Source of the DNA: Olleya sediminilitoris | Lineage (GTDB): Bacteria > Bacteroidota > Bacteroidia > Flavobacteriales > Flavobacteriaceae | Assembly: GCF_016785945.1 (NCBI RefSeq) | Contig: NZ_JAEMEF010000007.1 | Coordinates: forward strand, 62,001-126,000 | Direction: 5' to 3' | DNA: 64,000 bases | Shown: in pieces, positions 8,049 to 17,458 of the stretch | How the letters are laid out: the number at the start of each line of letters is the position of its first letter | How positions within the stretch are numbered: position 1 is the first letter of the stretch | Made by a program: the position numbers and the translations under genes | Notes under the pieces: generated by a model | Told to the model about the DNA's origin: nothing | Seen by the model: only the letters and a program-made list of their open reading frames with translations | Database searches by the model: none

Positions 8049-11000
8049 ATGAAAACAAAGTTTAGTGGAATTTTAACGCTATTTCTAGCGTTTGTTGTGC
8101 AAATATCGTTTGCACAAGACAAAACAGTTTCAGGTGTCGTAACTGACGAAAACGGTTTACCGTTGCCAACTGCCAATGTAGTTGTCGTTGGAACGTCTAA
8201 TGGAACATCAACAGATTTTGACGGAGGATACTCTATCAATGTAAATGTTGGTGAAAAATTACAATTCAGTTATGTTGGATATAGTAACAAAGAGGTTATA
8301 GTTGGTAGTGAAAACACTATCAATATATCTCTAGCTCCTGATAACCAACTAGAAGAAGTGCTAGTAATTGGTTACGGTACTTCTACAAAACAAGCTTTTG
8401 CGGGAACAGCAACTACTATTAGTTCTGAAAACCTTGAAGCAAAATCTTTTGCAAATGTTACTCAAGCCTTAGCTGGTGAGGTAGCAGGTGTTACTGTAAT
8501 TAATACCTCGGGACAACCAGGTACAGTTGCAACTGTACGTGTAAGAGGTTATGGGTCACCATTAGGAAACCGTTCTCCGTTATACGTAGTTGATGGTATA
8601 CCTTACAATGGTGTCTTTGAATTAAACTCTATTAACCCTTCTGATATTAAGAGTACAACAGTACTTAAAGATGCTACTGCTACTGCTATATATGGTTCAA
8701 GAGGAGCAAATGGAGTTGTATTAATCACGACTAAAACTGGTTCTAGAACTGATGGTTATGTAGAAGTTGATTTTAAATCTGGAGTTAACATGCAAATCAT
8801 ACCAAGGTATGATGTAATTACTAACCCTGAGGAATACATTGGATATGTTTGGGAAGGATTAAAAAACAGAGGTCAAGTTACAGGTAATCCAGATCCAGCA
8901 GGATTTGCGAATTCAACATTATTTACCGACGATGGTATAGGTGCTGGATACAATATGTGGGATGTTGCAACAGCTGAAGAATTAATTGATCCTACAACTG
9001 GACAAGTTAGAGCAGGTGTTAATAGATTATTTACACCTGAAAGATACGCTGATATAGCATTTGGAACTGGTATAAGAACAGAATCCAATGTTAGAATTGG
9101 TGGAGGATCAGAAAAATCAAAATACTTTGCTTCTGTTGGGTACTACGATGAAAAAGGATATTCAATAAACTCTGATTTTAAAAGAGTTACAGCTAGATTA
9201 AATTTAGACTCTGATGTAAAAGATTGGTTAAACGTTGGGGTAAACATTGGTTATTCAACTTCTAAAACCACAAACAATGGTCAGATAGAAGGATCTGAAA
9301 ATATATTTGAATTTGCTGATAAAATGGCACCTATATATCCAGTATATGCTCGTTTTCCAAATACAGGTACTTTAATTCCTGATAATATTTATGGTGGATA
9401 CCAATTTGATTATGGATCGCCTACTGGAGACTATAATGGTTTTACTAGAAATAGACCTAATGCCAATTTATTAAACCCAATTGGATCTGCAACACTTGAT
9501 AACGACCTTAGAAATACCCAAGGAATAAACGGTAATATTTCTATGAAATTCAAAATCTCTGATGACTTAAGTTTCGAAAATACTTTTGGTGGACAATATT
9601 CTTTTTTTAGAAGAAATAATGCATCTAATCATGTATACGGAACTGGAGCAAACACAAATGGAAGTTTATCAGTAACTGATCAAGTTAGGTGGACTAAGTC
9701 ATTTTTACAGTTATTGAAATATAATGCTCCATTTTCAAATGACAGACACTCTTTAGAGATTTTAGCGGCTCACGAATCGTTTGAATCTAGCTTTACTCAA
9801 TCAAGACAATTTATGCAAAATGTAATTGTACCTGGTATATATAATTTAAGTAATTATTTAGAAACAGCAGGTTTACCTGATGGATATGAAAATGCTTCTG
9901 CTATAGAATCTTATTTTGGTAAAGTAGATTACAATTTTGACAATACATACTTTTTAACTGGTTCAGTTCGTACTGATGGATCATCTAGGTTTGTTAATGA
10001 TCAATGGGGTGTATTTGGATCTATAGGAGCTGCATGGATAGTAAGTAATGAAGAATTCTTACAGGATAGTTTTATGTCTTATTTAAAAGTTAAAGCATCT
10101 TATGGTATAACAGGAGATCAGCAGGGTGTTAGTACAACACGTGGGTTTGATACTTATAATTCTAGTTTAGTTGGTGGAGAATTAGCTTTAGACTTAAATA
10201 TCGTTGGAAATCCTGATTTAACTTGGGAAACTTCTAAGATGATACAAGGAGGATTAGAAATGAGTTTTGGTAATTATTTAGATGTAAATTTAGATTACTA
10301 CAGAAAAAATACTGACAACTTATTTTTTAACCAACGTGTAGGACCTTCAGCTGGAATATCTAGTATTAGAGTTAATGATGGTGAGATTTTAAATGCAGGT
10401 TTAGAATTTGATGTAACAGGACATATTGTTAATACTAAAGATTTCAAATTAGATCTTTCTGTAAATGGTGAAGTTTTAAGTAACGAAATGAAAAGAATGC
10501 CTATAGATCCAAGTACAGGTGTTAGTAAAATAATTGATTCAGGATCATCATTAGATAGCGGTCTTTATGCTTTTGCGGAAGGTAGATCAATGTTTGATTT
10601 TTGGATGAGAGAATGGGCTGGAGTTGACCCATCAAATGGTTCACCTTTATGGTACCAATATTATGATGATGCCAATAATAACGGTGTACTTGATGCTGGT
10701 GAAGAATCTTTTTCTATCGATGATGGTAATGGTAATGATTTAAACACTTCTGGTTCTCTTTTTGAATATCAAAAGAAAAAACAAGGAAGCAATATCAAAA
10801 GAACTGTAACTGACACGTATGCTGATGCAACTCAAGTATTCATTGATAAATCATTTATACCTGATTTAAGAGGTGCTTTAAGACTTTCTGCTAGATACAA
10901 AAACTTTGATTTATCTACTCAATTTACTTACAGCATTGGTGGTTATGCTTATGATGCGCAATACGCAGAATTAATGAGTGATCGTTTTGGTGCTGCTGGT

Positions 11001-11351
11001 AATAATTATCATACTGATATATCTAACAGATGGCAAAACCCAGGAGATATAACAGATGTACCAATTTTATCAGACAATGCTATAGTTAATGGTACAAGTG
11101 CTTCAACAAGATTTATAACTAGTACAGACTATTTAGCGTTAAACAATGCTAGAATTGGATACACTTTACCAAGTAAAATGTTAGATAATATTGCTATTGA
11201 TGCTCTAAATTTCTGGGTATCTGGAGATAACTTATTCATTAAGTCTGCTAGAGAAGGATTTAACCCTTCTATTAATGAAACGGGTAATTCTGGGCGTAGA
11301 ACTTATGCTCCTCCAACAACAATTACGTTAGGAGCAAGAATTAAATTTTAA
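8049..11351 (+). CDS. SusC/RagA-family TonB-dependent outer membrane transporter
   Basis: Second SusC-type importer, 1100 residues. It has a signal peptide ending near SFAQ, a regulatory-like beta-sandwich (about residues 27-105, GVVTDENGLPLPTANVVVVG), a segment LEEVLVIGYG, a plug, and the signature AIYGSRGANGVVLITTKTG near residues 215-235. The barrel ends TLGARIKF. The first ~100 residues resemble those of the upstream SusC, but the barrel differs, so this is a paralogue rather than a recent copy. The plug carries the GYG variant (VIGYGTSTKQ) common in SusC proteins of polysaccharide loci. A RagB/SusD partner follows 10 bp downstream. No enzyme gene identifies the substrate. Confidence 0.95.
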   Translation: MKTKFSGILTLFLAFVVQISFAQDKTVSGVVTDENGLPLPTANVVVVGTSNGTSTDFDGGYSINVNVGEKLQFSYVGYSNKEVIVGSENTINISLAPDNQLEEVLVIGYGTSTKQAFAGTATTISSENLEAKSFANVTQALAGEVAGVTVINTSGQPGTVATVRVRGYGSPLGNRSPLYVVDGIPYNGVFELNSINPSDIKSTTVLKDATATAIYGSRGANGVVLITTKTGSRTDGYVEVDFKSGVNMQIIPRYDVITNPEEYIGYVWEGLKNRGQVTGNPDPAGFANSTLFTDDGIGAGYNMWDVATAEELIDPTTGQVRAGVNRLFTPERYADIAFGTGIRTESNVRIGGGSEKSKYFASVGYYDEKGYSINSDFKRVTARLNLDSDVKDWLNVGVNIGYSTSKTTNNGQIEGSENIFEFADKMAPIYPVYARFPNTGTLIPDNIYGGYQFDYGSPTGDYNGFTRNRPNANLLNPIGSATLDNDLRNTQGINGNISMKFKISDDLSFENTFGGQYSFFRRNNASNHVYGTGANTNGSLSVTDQVRWTKSFLQLLKYNAPFSNDRHSLEILAAHESFESSFTQSRQFMQNVIVPGIYNLSNYLETAGLPDGYENASAIESYFGKVDYNFDNTYFLTGSVRTDGSSRFVNDQWGVFGSIGAAWIVSNEEFLQDSFMSYLKVKASYGITGDQQGVSTTRGFDTYNSSLVGGELALDLNIVGNPDLTWETSKMIQGGLEMSFGNYLDVNLDYYRKNTDNLFFNQRVGPSAGISSIRVNDGEILNAGLEFDVTGHIVNTKDFKLDLSVNGEVLSNEMKRMPIDPSTGVSKIIDSGSSLDSGLYAFAEGRSMFDFWMREWAGVDPSNGSPLWYQYYDDANNNGVLDAGEESFSIDDGNGNDLNTSGSLFEYQKKKQGSNIKRTVTDTYADATQVFIDKSFIPDLRGALRLSARYKNFDLSTQFTYSIGGYAYDAQYAELMSDRFGAAGNNYHTDISNRWQNPGDITDVPILSDNAIVNGTSASTRFITSTDYLALNNARIGYTLPSKMLDNIAIDALNFWVSGDNLFIKSAREGFNPSINETGNSGRRTYAPPTTITLGARIKF

Positions 11352-11361
11352 AAAAAAAAAA

Positions 11362-12867
11362 ATGAAAAAAATATTAAAAATCGCTTTTGTATCAAGTTTG
11401 ATGCTAAGCATTACAGGATGTTCTGATGATCTTCTAGATAATACTGGTGTCTCAGGAACTAGTCAACCAACTCAATTCCTGACTTCAGATCAATTAGCTG
11501 AAGGGGCAGAAACTAATTTAGCAATTCCAGCTGCTTTCATTAATGGATTGTATGCACAGATGATACAAGCTGGATCAGGAGGAACTACTAACCATGATGA
11601 CTTTGGTCATAAATCTTATGATGTTTTTGGAGACATGCTTTCTGGTGACATGGCTTTAAGTAATAGTACTTTTGGATGGTATCGTGCCGAAATAACAGAG
11701 TTTCAAGCACCATTAGATTTTACTAGAGCAAGAAACAGAATGGTTTGGAGGTACTATTATAGAATAGTAAGGTCTGCAAATACTGTTATTGAAAACTTAG
11801 GAGGTAACAATGCAATACCAGAAATAGAAGAAAACAAGTATGCTATGGGTCAAGCCAAAGCAATGAGAGCTCACTCATACTTCTATTTGACACAATATTT
11901 TCAAAAAGAATATAATGCATCTGAAGAAATATTACCATTATATACAGAGCCACAAAATCAAAACCTTCCAAAATCTACAGCTGAACAAGTTTATGATTTA
12001 ATGGAAAATGATTTGACAGAAGCAATAGAATTATTAGATGGATTTAATAGAGCTGCTAAAAACCAAGTAAATCAAGATGTAGCTAAAGCTATATTAGCAT
12101 ATGTATTAGGCGCTAAAGGAGGTAGAGATGTAGATGTAGCTTCTTTAACTAATGATGTTATTAATTCAGGTAATTATTCAATGCTAGCAAGTGGAGATGT
12201 AACAAATTGTTTCTGTGATGTAAATAATCCAAGTTGGATGTGGGGTATTGATGTAACTGAAAATAACGGATTAGGACTAATCTCTTGGTGGGGACAAATT
12301 GATCAATTTTCATACAGTTATGCTTGGGCAGGTGATTATAAAGCAATTGATGCTGATTTATATGATGCTATTCCAAATAACGACTTTAGAAAGGCACAAT
12401 TTATAAATAATCCAACTAATGATAGACACTTACAACCTGCTGGTAAATTTTATGCATCTGGTTCTATAGGTGGAACATCACAAGTTGTAACTGCTGATTA
12501 TGTATACATGCGTGTTGAAGAAATGTATTTACTAAATGCTGAAGCAAATGCAAAACTAGGTTTTGATGGTCCAGCTAGAACAAGCTTAAAAGCTTTATTA
12601 GACAATAGACTAACTGATGCTTCATATGTAGATGCATTATCAGGTCAAGCTTTACAAGACGAAATATACCTTCAAACTAGAATTGAGTTATGGGGAGAAG
12701 GAAAATCTTTCTTAGCAATGAAACGTAATAAAGCAACTACACAAAGAGGTGATAATCACTTATCTTTTGTAGGAGAGGCTATCGATTACAATGATGAGAG
12801 AATGCAATTTGAAATTCCTCAAGATGAGATCCAAAATAATCCATTTTTAGGATCACAAAACCAATAA
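11362..12867 (+). CDS. RagB/SusD-family nutrient uptake outer membrane lipoprotein
   Basis: Surface lipoprotein partner of the preceding SusC. It has a lipoprotein signal peptide with lipobox SITGC (Cys near residue 20) and a helical SusD fold: RNRMVWRYYYRIVRSANTVI near residues 122-141, then AKAMRAHSYFYLTQYF, and VYMRVEEMYLLNAEANAKLG near 375-394. The C-terminal part ends ...FEIPQDEIQNNPFLGSQNQ, with the IPQDEI.NP ending typical of RagB/SusD. It belongs to the classical RagB/SusD branch, unlike the first SusD of this window. A strong terminator follows at once, so the downstream lipoprotein gene may be read only through leaky termination or its own promoter. Confidence 0.94.
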   Translation: MKKILKIAFVSSLMLSITGCSDDLLDNTGVSGTSQPTQFLTSDQLAEGAETNLAIPAAFINGLYAQMIQAGSGGTTNHDDFGHKSYDVFGDMLSGDMALSNSTFGWYRAEITEFQAPLDFTRARNRMVWRYYYRIVRSANTVIENLGGNNAIPEIEENKYAMGQAKAMRAHSYFYLTQYFQKEYNASEEILPLYTEPQNQNLPKSTAEQVYDLMENDLTEAIELLDGFNRAAKNQVNQDVAKAILAYVLGAKGGRDVDVASLTNDVINSGNYSMLASGDVTNCFCDVNNPSWMWGIDVTENNGLGLISWWGQIDQFSYSYAWAGDYKAIDADLYDAIPNNDFRKAQFINNPTNDRHLQPAGKFYASGSIGGTSQVVTADYVYMRVEEMYLLNAEANAKLGFDGPARTSLKALLDNRLTDASYVDALSGQALQDEIYLQTRIELWGEGKSFLAMKRNKATTQRGDNHLSFVGEAIDYNDERMQFEIPQDEIQNNPFLGSQNQ

Positions 12868-12880
12868 TTTAAACTAATTA

Positions 12881-12917
12881 AAAACACTTTTTTACTTCAT
12901 GTAAAAAAGTGTTTTTT
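12881..12917 (+). terminator. Rho-independent terminator after the second susD
   Basis: A 14-bp A/T-rich stem (12882-12895 with 12901-12914; AAACACTTTTTTAC and its complement) with loop TTCAT and a following T run. It lies 16 bp before the ATG of the next lipoprotein gene. Confidence 0.88.
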
Positions 12918-12933
12918 GCTAAAATCAAATCTT

Positions 12934-13668
12934 ATGAAAAATAATAAAATAATATTATTAATATTTATGTTTGCTTTATTCATATTCACAAGTTGTGAAG
13001 AAGAAGTAGAAGCTCCTGGAACGAATTATGTTTCATTTGAAAATAACAGGACATTAGAAGTTGAAGCAGACGGTACATCAACATTTGAAGTAATGGTCTA
13101 TTCAGCAAACATTGTTGATTCTGACAGAACATTCAACATTATGTTATCACCAGATTCTACTTTAGACCCTTCAACTTACACTTTACCCTCTACGGTTACA
13201 ATACCAGGTTCTACAAATGTTGGTAAAATAGATATTTCAATAACAGATGTTGACTTAACATTAGCTAACTCAGAATCGATAATCTTAAACTTACAGGGTG
13301 GTGATGGTCTTTTCTTAGGTGATGGAATAACATTATCTGTATTAGAAGAGTGTTTATTTAACAAAGTTAATTTAAATATCACTTTAGATGATTGGCCAGA
13401 AGAATTATACTGGGCAATAGAAGATGCTGAAGGTAATGTAGTAGTAGAAAACGGACCATATGCTTCATATGCTAATGCATATGCTGGATTATCAGGGTCA
13501 ATTGAAACTACACTATGTGTTGAAAGTGGTACATACCAGTTTATTGTTTCTGATGATTACGGAGATGGTGCTGGAGCAATAGAACTTATCACGTCTACAG
13601 GAACTGTATTGTTTAGTTCTGATGGATCATATGGTTCAGGATCAAGCGCAACGTTTACGTTACCATAA
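12934..13668 (+). CDS. Surface lipoprotein, susCD-associated, with Calx-beta-like and C-terminal pre-peptidase-like domains
   Basis: Lipoprotein of 244 residues from the ATG at 12934. An in-frame TTG 18 bp earlier falls inside the terminator and is rejected. It has a signal peptide with lipobox IFTSC, an N-terminal beta domain (about residues 30-125; ESIILNLQGG resembles Calx-beta or DUF4843-type domains), and a C-terminal module (about 130-244). The module contains LNITLDDWPEELYWAIEDAE, ENGPYASY, LCVESGTYQFIVSDDYGDG. This W-x-DxxG / C...SGxY.F.I.D.YGDG pattern is familiar from C-terminal modules of flavobacterial secreted proteases and surface proteins. Next to susCD it is best viewed as an accessory surface glycan-binding (SusE/F-position) protein. 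That is inference from position; binding has not been shown. Confidence 0.7.
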   Translation: MKNNKIILLIFMFALFIFTSCEEEVEAPGTNYVSFENNRTLEVEADGTSTFEVMVYSANIVDSDRTFNIMLSPDSTLDPSTYTLPSTVTIPGSTNVGKIDISITDVDLTLANSESIILNLQGGDGLFLGDGITLSVLEECLFNKVNLNITLDDWPEELYWAIEDAEGNVVVENGPYASYANAYAGLSGSIETTLCVESGTYQFIVSDDYGDGAGAIELITSTGTVLFSSDGSYGSGSSATFTLP

Positions 13669-13687
13669 CTTAAGTGTTAGAATATTT

Positions 13688-13720
13688 AAAAAGAGCCTGC
13701 AATTTGCAGGCTCTTTTTTT
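13688..13720 (+). terminator. Rho-independent terminator
   Basis: Stem AAGAGCCTGC / GCAGGCTCTT (13691-13700 with 13706-13715), loop AATTT, followed by a run of T. It ends the surface-lipoprotein transcript; the rlmB -7 box begins 2 bp after the T run. Confidence 0.92.
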
Positions 13721-13721
13721 A

Positions 13722-13729
13722 TACCTTTG
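13722..13729 (+). promoter_or_regulatory. -7 box (TACCTTTG) of rlmB, predicted leaderless
   Basis: Perfect TAnnTTTG whose last base is only 4 bp from the rlmB ATG (13734), so transcription should begin at or beside the start codon. The best TTG (13704-13706) is 15 bp upstream, a little closer than usual, and lies in the terminator stem. Confidence 0.5.
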
Positions 13730-13733
13730 TATC

Positions 13734-14468
13734 ATGGAAAAATCAACTCAAATATTTGGTCTTAGAGCTATTATTGAAGCATTAAATGCAGGAGAAAATG
13801 TAGATAAAGTCTTTTTACAAAAAGGGCTAAAAGGAGAACTGTTTCAAGAGTTACAAGCTGTATTGAAAGATAAAAGAGTTAATTCGTCTTACGTACCTGT
13901 TGAAAAACTAAACCGACTAACTAAAAATAATCATCAAGGTGCTGTTGCACAAATAGCTCCTATTAAGTTTTATGACATTGAAGAACTTTATGAAAAAGTG
14001 TCTGCAAAAAATGAAAGGCCTTTATTTTTGTTACTGGATCAATTAAGTGACGTTAGAAATTTTGGAGCTATTATACGTACTGCTGAATGTACAGGTGTTG
14101 ATGGAATAATAATCCAAAGTAAAGGTGCTGCTCCTGTAAATGGAGACACTATTAAAACAAGTGCTGGAGCTGTATTTAAAATTCCAATTTGTAGAGTGGA
14201 TCATATTAAAGATGCTGTGTTTTTTCTTCAAGCCTCAGATATAAAAGTTATAGCTGCTACTGAAAAAACTGATAACACAATTTTTGATGTGTCTTTTAAA
14301 AAGCCTTGCGCAATAATAATGGGATCAGAAGGTCGTGGAATAAATCCTTCTATTTTGAAAATTGCAGATGAAAAAGCTAAATTACCTTTGTTAGGAGATA
14401 TTGAATCCCTTAATGTAAGCGTTGCTTGTGGTGCATTTTTATATGAGGCTGTAAGGCAACGATTATAA
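13734..14468 (+). CDS. rlmB: 23S rRNA (guanosine-2'-O)-methyltransferase (TrmH/SpoU family)
   Basis: SAM-dependent 2'-O-methyltransferase of the SPOUT class, expected to modify G2251-type sites in the 23S rRNA P-loop. Start chosen at MEKSTQIFGLRAIIEALNAG because it matches family N-termini; the 20 codons upstream cover the terminator and promoter. The three SpoU motifs are present: motif 1 DQLSDVRNFGAIIRTAE (about residues 103-119), motif 2 IIMGSEGRGI (about 195-204), motif 3 LNVSVACGAFLYEAVRQR at the end. The N-terminal substrate-binding domain is about residues 1-80. 244 residues is normal. The last 6 bp overlap the convergent rhomboid gene. Confidence 0.93.
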   Translation: MEKSTQIFGLRAIIEALNAGENVDKVFLQKGLKGELFQELQAVLKDKRVNSSYVPVEKLNRLTKNNHQGAVAQIAPIKFYDIEELYEKVSAKNERPLFLLLDQLSDVRNFGAIIRTAECTGVDGIIIQSKGAAPVNGDTIKTSAGAVFKIPICRVDHIKDAVFFLQASDIKVIAATEKTDNTIFDVSFKKPCAIIMGSEGRGINPSILKIADEKAKLPLLGDIESLNVSVACGAFLYEAVRQRL

Positions 14469-15230
14469 ATCGTTGCTACTTGTTTTATTTTCTTTAAAAG
14501 TGTAGTGTATTTTTAATGGTAACGTTGAATCTGATTCTTGTAAATCTAAATCCTCCTCCTCCTCCTCTACCCTTTCTATAAAGTATCCGTTTTCATCAAA
14601 TTGTTGTAAAAACTCATCGTCTGCTTCATTATAATCAGGCTCTTCCCAAACATAACGTTTTGGTTTTGCTATTTGCTTTCTAAAAAACAAAGCAAATAAT
14701 AACCCTACTATTAAACCACTTAAATGTCCTTCCCATGAAATACCTTCTTCTAAGGGAATGGTATTCCAAATCATACTTCCGTACAAGAATGCTACTAATA
14801 ATGATAATGCTATTAACCTATAATATTTAGCAAAAACACCTTTAAAAAAAATAAAACTTGCTAAGACGTATATTAAACCACTAGCTCCAATATGGTATGA
14901 AGGTCTACCAATACACCAAGTTAAAAAGCCTGACAAAAGAATACCGTAAATTAATACCTTAAATGCTATGGATCTATAAAAATAAAATAATGCTGTGGTT
15001 AACACAAACAAAGGAATAGTGTTATGCCATAAATGCGAAATACCAGAATGTATAAAGGGACTACAAATTACACCTATTAAACCCGTCAGATTTTGTGGGT
15101 AAATACCAAGAAAGTTTAATGAAAAACCATACCTTATTTCGGTAGCAAAAATTAACCATAATAATATCACAAATGCTATAGGATAAATTAAAACGTCATT
15201 GGTAAATTTAAAAGGTTCTTGGTGTTTCAT
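14463..15230 (-). CDS. Rhomboid-family intramembrane serine protease
   Basis: Inner-membrane protease that cleaves transmembrane substrates within the bilayer. The 255-residue protein has about six membrane segments. It has the conserved SHLWHN (near residue 65-70), the catalytic serine in HIGASGLIY (near 113-121) and the catalytic histidine in WEGHLSGLIVG (near 166-176). The Ser/His pair is intact, so it should be active. It ends in an acidic cytoplasmic tail of about 70 residues rich in Glu/Asp (EEEEEDLDL), larger than usual for the family. Convergent with rlmB, 6-bp overlap. Substrates unknown. Confidence 0.92.
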   Translation of the reverse strand: MKHQEPFKFTNDVLIYPIAFVILLWLIFATEIRYGFSLNFLGIYPQNLTGLIGVICSPFIHSGISHLWHNTIPLFVLTTALFYFYRSIAFKVLIYGILLSGFLTWCIGRPSYHIGASGLIYVLASFIFFKGVFAKYYRLIALSLLVAFLYGSMIWNTIPLEEGISWEGHLSGLIVGLLFALFFRKQIAKPKRYVWEEPDYNEADDEFLQQFDENGYFIERVEEEEEDLDLQESDSTLPLKIHYTFKENKTSSNDL

Positions 15231-15293
15231 TGTTAATTAGATAGCAAATAGTTATCCATTTTTAATGTAATGCAATAATGTCAGTTGGTAGGT

Positions 15294-15365
15294 GCGTGAG
15301 GGATGGAACGGTTTGTTTGAAATCCTTTTTGCCTAAGCGAAAAGATTGAGTAGTGAGAGCCCGAC
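15294..15365 (+). repeat. Extragenic repeat element, copy 1
   Basis: Non-coding gap between the rhomboid gene and rarA. The block runs GCGTGAGGGATGGAACGG ... AATCCTTTTTGCC ... AAAAGATTGAGTAGTGAG ... GCCCGAC. The same succession of short blocks occurs at 24354-24426. Copy 1 is followed by TTTTTTG-12 nt-CAAAAAA, a small hairpin (15366-15387). No open frame explains the conservation. Confidence 0.5.
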
Positions 15366-15426
15366 TTTTTTGTGAAGAATGAGCAAAAAAGGCACGCCAA
15401 AACAAAATTTAATTTAATTTTACAGT

Positions 15427-16704
15427 ATGAATACGCCTTTAGCAGAAAGATTACGTCCAAAAACATTAGATGACTATATAAGTCAATCGCATTTAGTGGG
15501 TCCAAACGGAACTTTAACAACTCATATTAAACAAGGTATTATTCCGAGTATGATACTTTGGGGACCACCTGGAATAGGCAAAACTACCTTGGCCAATATT
15601 ATTGCTACTACCTCTAATAGACCGTTTTATACTTTAAGCGCAATTAGCTCTGGTGTAAAGGATGTACGTGAGGTAATTGATAAGGCTAAAAATAGTGGTG
15701 GTTTGTTTACTGCTAAAAACCCGATTTTATTTATTGATGAAATCCATAGGTTTAGTAAATCTCAACAAGATAGTTTATTGCAAGCTGTAGAAAAGGGTTG
15801 GGTGACATTAATTGGTGCAACGACTGAAAACCCTAGTTTTGAAGTAATATCGGCATTATTGTCACGCTGTCAGGTTTATATCTTAAAAGCTTTTGAAAAA
15901 ACCGATTTAGAAGACCTTTTAAAGCGTGCTATTAAAAAAGATGAGTACTTATCGCAAAAAAACATAACACTTAAAGAAACCAGTGCTTTATTACGTTTAT
16001 CTGGTGGTGATGCTAGAAAATTATTAAATATTTTTGAGCTAATTGTAAATAGTGAAGATAAAGATCCTGTAACTATTACTGATGCTATGGTGTTAGATAA
16101 GGTACAAAATAATACTGTTCGCTATGATAAAACTGGTGAACAGCATTATGATATTATTTCGGCATTTATAAAATCTATAAGAGGTAGTGACCCAAATGCT
16201 GCTGTATATTACTTAGCTAGAATGGTTGAAGGTGGTGAGGACGTAAAGTTTATTGCTAGACGCATGTTAATTTTGGCTAGTGAGGACATTGGTAATGCTA
16301 ATCCTACTGCATTGGTAATGGCTAATACAACATTTCAAGCTGTAACAACTATTGGCTATCCTGAATCTAGAATTATTTTAAGCCAATGTGCGACATACCT
16401 TGCGTGCTCACCAAAAAGTAATGCTGCTTATATGGCTATTAACCATGCACAACAATTAGTTAAACAAACTGGAGATTTAAGTGTACCACTAAATATCAGG
16501 AATGCACCTACAAAATTAATGAAAGATATTGGTTATGGTGATGACTATAAATACAGCCATGATTATGACAATAATTTTGCTACGCAAGAGTTTTTACCTA
16601 AAGAGATTAGTAATACTAAACTATACCAACCTGGTAACAATGCTAGAGAAAATGCCCAACGTGAATTTTTAAGATCACGTTGGAAAGAAAAATATGGATA
16701 TTAA
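15427..16704 (+). CDS. rarA: Replication-associated recombination protein A (AAA+ ATPase, MgsA/RarA)
   Basis: Clamp-loader-like AAA+ ATPase acting at stalled replication forks. The 425-residue protein begins MNTPLAERLRPKTLDDYI, as in RarA/WRNIP1 proteins. It has Walker A GPPGIGKTT (near residues 46-54), Walker B ILFIDEIHRF with the RarA-typical HRFSKSQQD, sensor 1 IGATTENPSFEV, and LLSRCQVYIL. The C-terminal tetramerisation region carries EGGEDVKFIARRMLILASED and ends SRWKEKYGY. Full length. The last 4 bp overlap the convergent downstream gene. Confidence 0.96.
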   Translation: MNTPLAERLRPKTLDDYISQSHLVGPNGTLTTHIKQGIIPSMILWGPPGIGKTTLANIIATTSNRPFYTLSAISSGVKDVREVIDKAKNSGGLFTAKNPILFIDEIHRFSKSQQDSLLQAVEKGWVTLIGATTENPSFEVISALLSRCQVYILKAFEKTDLEDLLKRAIKKDEYLSQKNITLKETSALLRLSGGDARKLLNIFELIVNSEDKDPVTITDAMVLDKVQNNTVRYDKTGEQHYDIISAFIKSIRGSDPNAAVYYLARMVEGGEDVKFIARRMLILASEDIGNANPTALVMANTTFQAVTTIGYPESRIILSQCATYLACSPKSNAAYMAINHAQQLVKQTGDLSVPLNIRNAPTKLMKDIGYGDDYKYSHDYDNNFATQEFLPKEISNTKLYQPGNNARENAQREFLRSRWKEKYGY

Positions 16705-17456
16705 AATTTAATATCTAACATTTGTTTTTGTAAGATACCTTTATCGTAGTATTCAATATACCAGCTATTATCTTTCTTGTAAATGATAGCTTCTTTACCT
16801 TCTACTATAAAAACATTTTCAAGATTGGTGTTTTTAATTTTATAGACTACTTTAGGTTGGCTATCTAATAATTGAAACCCTTCTGAAATTTTTTGAGCAT
16901 AAAGCATTGAGTCTTTTGCTTTTGTTTCAATAATTGTTGCTTCAGCTTCTTGAATGTCAGGAACCGTTTCTTTAACTGTCTTGTTTAAGATAACTGGTTG
17001 GGTTTCTGTTGTAGCAGAATAATTATGTTTAAATGTTTCAAAAGTTTTAATAGTATTACGCAATGCTACGTTATAAGCTACCTTATATTCTTTGTCTCTA
17101 GACACTCCTTCTTGAGAGGTAAAAACTACTTGATTTTTACAGTTTTTAAAATTAATTTTTAGCTTAGTTTTAAACATGCTACTATCTTCTGTAACATCTG
17201 CATACAATACTAAACATCCATTGTTTGCTGCATCTGATGGTAATTGCTCAGAATCTAGAAAAACTGTAAAATTTTGTTTTTCTAATAAAAATTTGGTCAA
17301 GCCATTTAGTCTATAATTATTAGGCTTTTTTTGACAAGAAAATTGCTCTGGCACAACTACATACTTGTAGTCATTAAGTTCTGATTGAGCATATAAACCA
17401 AATGATAGATTTAATAATAAAAATAAGATTAAAGTAATTTTATATTTAAGTTTCAT
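16701..17456 (-). CDS. Conserved flavobacterial hypothetical protein, exported
   Basis: 251 residues with an N-terminal signal peptide (KITLILFLLLNLSFGLYAQS), so probably periplasmic or outer-membrane associated. I recognise no catalytic family. The folded part (about residues 30-150) begins DYKYVVVPEQFSCQKKPNNY and contains FLLEKQNFTVFLDSEQLP, reminiscent of small alpha/beta domains in envelope proteins. The remainder is a Thr/Glu-rich linker and a C-terminal beta-rich segment (YKKDNSWYIEYYDKGIL). Last gene of the minus-strand run radC, deacetylase-like, HAD, this gene; it is 2 bp from the HAD gene and overlaps rarA by 4 bp at its 3' end. Confidence 0.6.
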   Translation of the reverse strand: MKLKYKITLILFLLLNLSFGLYAQSELNDYKYVVVPEQFSCQKKPNNYRLNGLTKFLLEKQNFTVFLDSEQLPSDAANNGCLVLYADVTEDSSMFKTKLKINFKNCKNQVVFTSQEGVSRDKEYKVAYNVALRNTIKTFETFKHNYSATTETQPVILNKTVKETVPDIQEAEATIIETKAKDSMLYAQKISEGFQLLDSQPKVVYKIKNTNLENVFIVEGKEAIIYKKDNSWYIEYYDKGILQKQMLDIKF

Positions 17457-17458
17457 AG

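Noticed and set aside
12916-12933. Earlier in-frame TTG start for the susCD-associated lipoprotein
   Set aside because: It lies inside the T run of the terminator, and the ATG at 12934 is followed by a proper lipoprotein signal.
14463-14468. Overlapping ends of rlmB and the rhomboid gene as a frameshift artefact
   Set aside because: Both proteins are complete with normal C-termini; short convergent overlaps also occur at rarA/16701 and SRPBCC/birA.
15231-15426. Possible tRNA or riboswitch in the rhomboid/rarA gap
   Set aside because: No cloverleaf and no known riboswitch motif; the structured part is explained better as the extragenic repeat.
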